Assembly: GCA_905331475.1 (NCBI GenBank) | Contig: CAJNYU010001026.1 | Span: forward strand, 1-64,000 | Length of the DNA: 64,000 bases | Source of the DNA: Rotaria socialis | Taxonomy: Eukaryota > Rotifera > Eurotatoria > Philodinida > Philodinidae | Direction: 5' to 3' | Shown: one piece after another, positions 61,685 to 64,000 of the stretch | Position numbering within the stretch: the first letter of the stretch is position 1 | Layout of the letters: every line of letters starts with the position of its first letter | Position numbers and translations under genes: made by a program | Notes under the pieces: model-generated | What the model was told of the DNA's origin: nothing | What the model saw: the letters and a program-made list of their open reading frames with translations, nothing else | Databases searched by the model: none

Positions 61685-64000
61685 CACAAGAGACATTTAA
61701 CGACTGCTTCATTTTGTCCAGAAAAAATCAATAAAAAGAATGGAATATGATTCAGTTTGTTGACTGTCAATGAAGGTTTTTTCCAACTTCTCAAAAAAAA
61801 ACAGAGCAAAGTCGACACTTAGGTAAACTAATACTGAATCAGCAAATATTGACAATTATGCTACGACCTGTTCGATGACTTCGTGGATCGAAATTTGATA
61901 AACATTGTTTTTCAAGATAACCGGCACCAGTGCTTTTACATTCTATGAAATATACTATACACTAAAAACGTCGTGGATGTGACTTTCTCTGTCAGTATGA
62001 GTGCGTATCTACTCATCTCTTCAGACACACCCACCACACTCTAAGTATTGAAGATCATTGTTTATCTTTCATCATGAAAGTTTCTTGATTCTCCATACAT
62101 TTCTCTATAAATAACTGTCATCAAATAGGAATTCAAATTTGCAAAATTAATTGACATCACCCCACAAATGTCGACACGATAATTCATCGAACGTAATGGT
62201 CACCGGTTTCATGTACTTCCAGAATTCTAATTCCGTTTTTTGCTATTCTTGAACATTATCTTGATTATTTTTCATTTATATATAAAAAAAAAAAAGAACA
62301 ACATGTTGTCAACAAGGTGTATGTATTAATGACTAACACACTTTTCATAACATTCTGTCAATTTCGTGCATACTTCAGAATGGCGTTTTTTGAAGATTGT
62401 GCAAACCGGAGGTGTCCACGGGCGGGACTATATCTTCATGTCCTGCAAATTCTGTACATACCTACTTAGTTCAAAAATAACAACAATTTTATTTTTCTCG
62501 GAAACGTGAAAGAAACTAAGAAATTCAGATGGCGTTATTAAATGGTAAATAGATTGTTATATTTGTGTTTGTATGATGACCCTATGGGATCCAATCAAAT
62601 TCGTAAGAAAGCAAAAGAAAATAACAAAGGAATCATAAGTGATAATAGGGCACATATATATATTTAAAATATAATTGTAATAGTTGCTCATGTTCTTATT
62701 ATTTTAATAAAAATATGCATCGCTAACATCATCGATAGATTCATGTGCTGATATTTCATCTATCTCTCCTGGTGATGAAAATGAAGTTTCTATTCTCTCT
62801 TCCTTAAATATATCTCGCCTTGTCCAAACTTAACGCTGTGACATTTTGACAAATTGTTTTGCAATTATCTCGAAAGGCATAAGAGCTAATCAGGCCGTTC
62901 AAATGTCATTTGACGCAGCTTATCATAATCTATTTATGCTGAAAGAATGGCCTAGTTTGACTGAACTCTCGCGCTTCTAGAAAGGTTTTATCATCGCATA
63001 ACACTGTGACAGAAAAGGACCCTTTTTTTTCTAGGGCTGCTTATAAAGCTCTAATTTTTCGGCAAATCATTTCTTCAAATGAAATGCTTATGATACCAGT
63101 TTTGTAGAGAATTGAATGGGCTTTCAAGCAGTAAAAAATATTTTTTCTCAACTATTTTCGCTCAGATTAAAAATGCAAAAACAAACATAACGCTGTGACA
63201 CGTTTTTTTGTCGACCAAATTTGAAACACTTAACATGCTTAAAAATATTCAATGTTTATATATATATTGATCGCTGCCCTGCATATATCCTTCTGTAAAA
63301 AAATCAAGTTGCTACATCGAAATACGAGCTCAATAATTGTATAGTAATTTGTTAGAAACTGTATAAAAGCTTAGAAGTTGTCCTGAAGAATGTGAGTAAA
63401 CAATTAGCAGGCCACTTTGTAAAGAATCAAATTCTGCATCGAATGGTATCTTACTCTGTATTTTCGTTTTAAATTTCTTGGTTAGAAAATACAATTTTTG
63501 AAAACTTGAAAACCTGATTTTCGACGCCAAAACCCAAGTAGCGGGTTAGGTGGAAAAGTCGACCTACTGATAGATCACCAGTGATGATGCAATATCATCA
63601 TATAAACTTTTTCAATTAGGGCTAGTTTATTATTTGTTGCTCATATATCTATTTGCTGAACTATTTTTCAAATAAAAAAGATTACTTAAACTTGAATTTA
63701 AACATGAAAAAAATTCGTCTCAATTAGCAGGGCAGGGCAGGACAATAAAATTGGCCCTGTGGACATCTCTGATCTACACCCCTTCAAATTGTCTTGTTTT
63801 TCTAAAAATATGAAAAAAAGAACTGTTCAAATCAATCGATCTCTGGAATCCATTGTGTATTTTATTTATCAGAATAAGAATAAATAAATAAATAAAAATA
63901 AGTTATTCAACATCGATACATCGATGTTTTTGTTTTCGTATTCAGGCTAACCGGGAAATGCGCATGTATCAGTTCAAATTTAAACCATGATATGAGTTCC
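61685..64000. other. Intergenic to window end
   Basis: No gene recognised in 2.3 kb. A degenerate telomere-like stretch is at 62022-62042. The strings GGAGGTGTCCACGGGCGGG at 62408 and CCCTGTGGACATCTCTG near 63755 are inverted and may be ends of one element. Confidence 0.35.

Noticed and set aside
61252-61818. 188-codon open frame on the minus strand
   Set aside because: It runs through the hAT MITE and its GGCGGCTG repeats; the composition explains the open frame.

Overview
The window looks like metazoan nuclear DNA, most probably from a bdelloid rotifer (inference, no database search was possible). It is AT-rich, its genes have mostly 50-75 bp introns, and telomere-like TGTGGG tracts are scattered through it. 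It also carries a Penelope-like element with a GIY-YIG domain, a WWE plus ADP-ribosyltransferase gene, bdelloid-style GPCRs and an NHL-repeat protein. Between 24.8 and 44.7 kb it holds conserved eukaryotic cell genes. Exon structures below were derived by hand from splice signals; each full reconstruction keeps one open frame.

Layout. 0.2-3.4 kb: a 364-bp perfect-centre palindrome next to a telomere-like tract, then a decayed non-LTR retrotransposon (-). 5.6-6.7 kb: WWE/ART gene (+). 9.0-10.3 kb: truncated Penelope-like element (-). 10.6-11.0 kb: large hairpin repeat. 11.1-17.6 kb: a gene-free domain with a ~4.8-kb tandem array (~50 monomers of ~96 bp), C-rich on its left and G-rich on its right on the + strand. 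19.7-22.4 kb: a small unknown ORF, a broken GPCR (+) and an intact GPCR (-). 24.9-31.3 kb: nephrocystin-1 (-) and AP-2 mu (-). 31.8-41.2 kb: a USP4/15-type deubiquitinase (+), a PARN deadenylase (+, 18 exons) and an HMG-box gene (+). 41.2-44.7 kb: a TTK/Mps1-like kinase (-) and a Fringe-like GT31 glycosyltransferase (-). 45.2-49.1 kb: a nest of small DNA transposons with terminal inverted repeats (TIRs), several with 8-bp target duplications of hAT type. 49.3-52.5 kb: an NHL-repeat gene (+). 52.5-64 kb: apparently gene-free, rich in inverted-repeat elements, including a 2.9-kb TIR element with a nested hAT MITE, and a degenerate ~51-bp minisatellite.

The host genes are housekeeping in character (ciliary transition zone, clathrin adaptor, ubiquitin removal, mRNA deadenylation, spindle-checkpoint-type kinase, Golgi glycosylation). 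They do not form a pathway. The most unusual signal is the 6.5-kb domain at 11.1-17.6 kb. Its strand composition reverses across a satellite whose monomers are themselves nearly palindromic, which suggests a replication-related or chromosome-structural locus.
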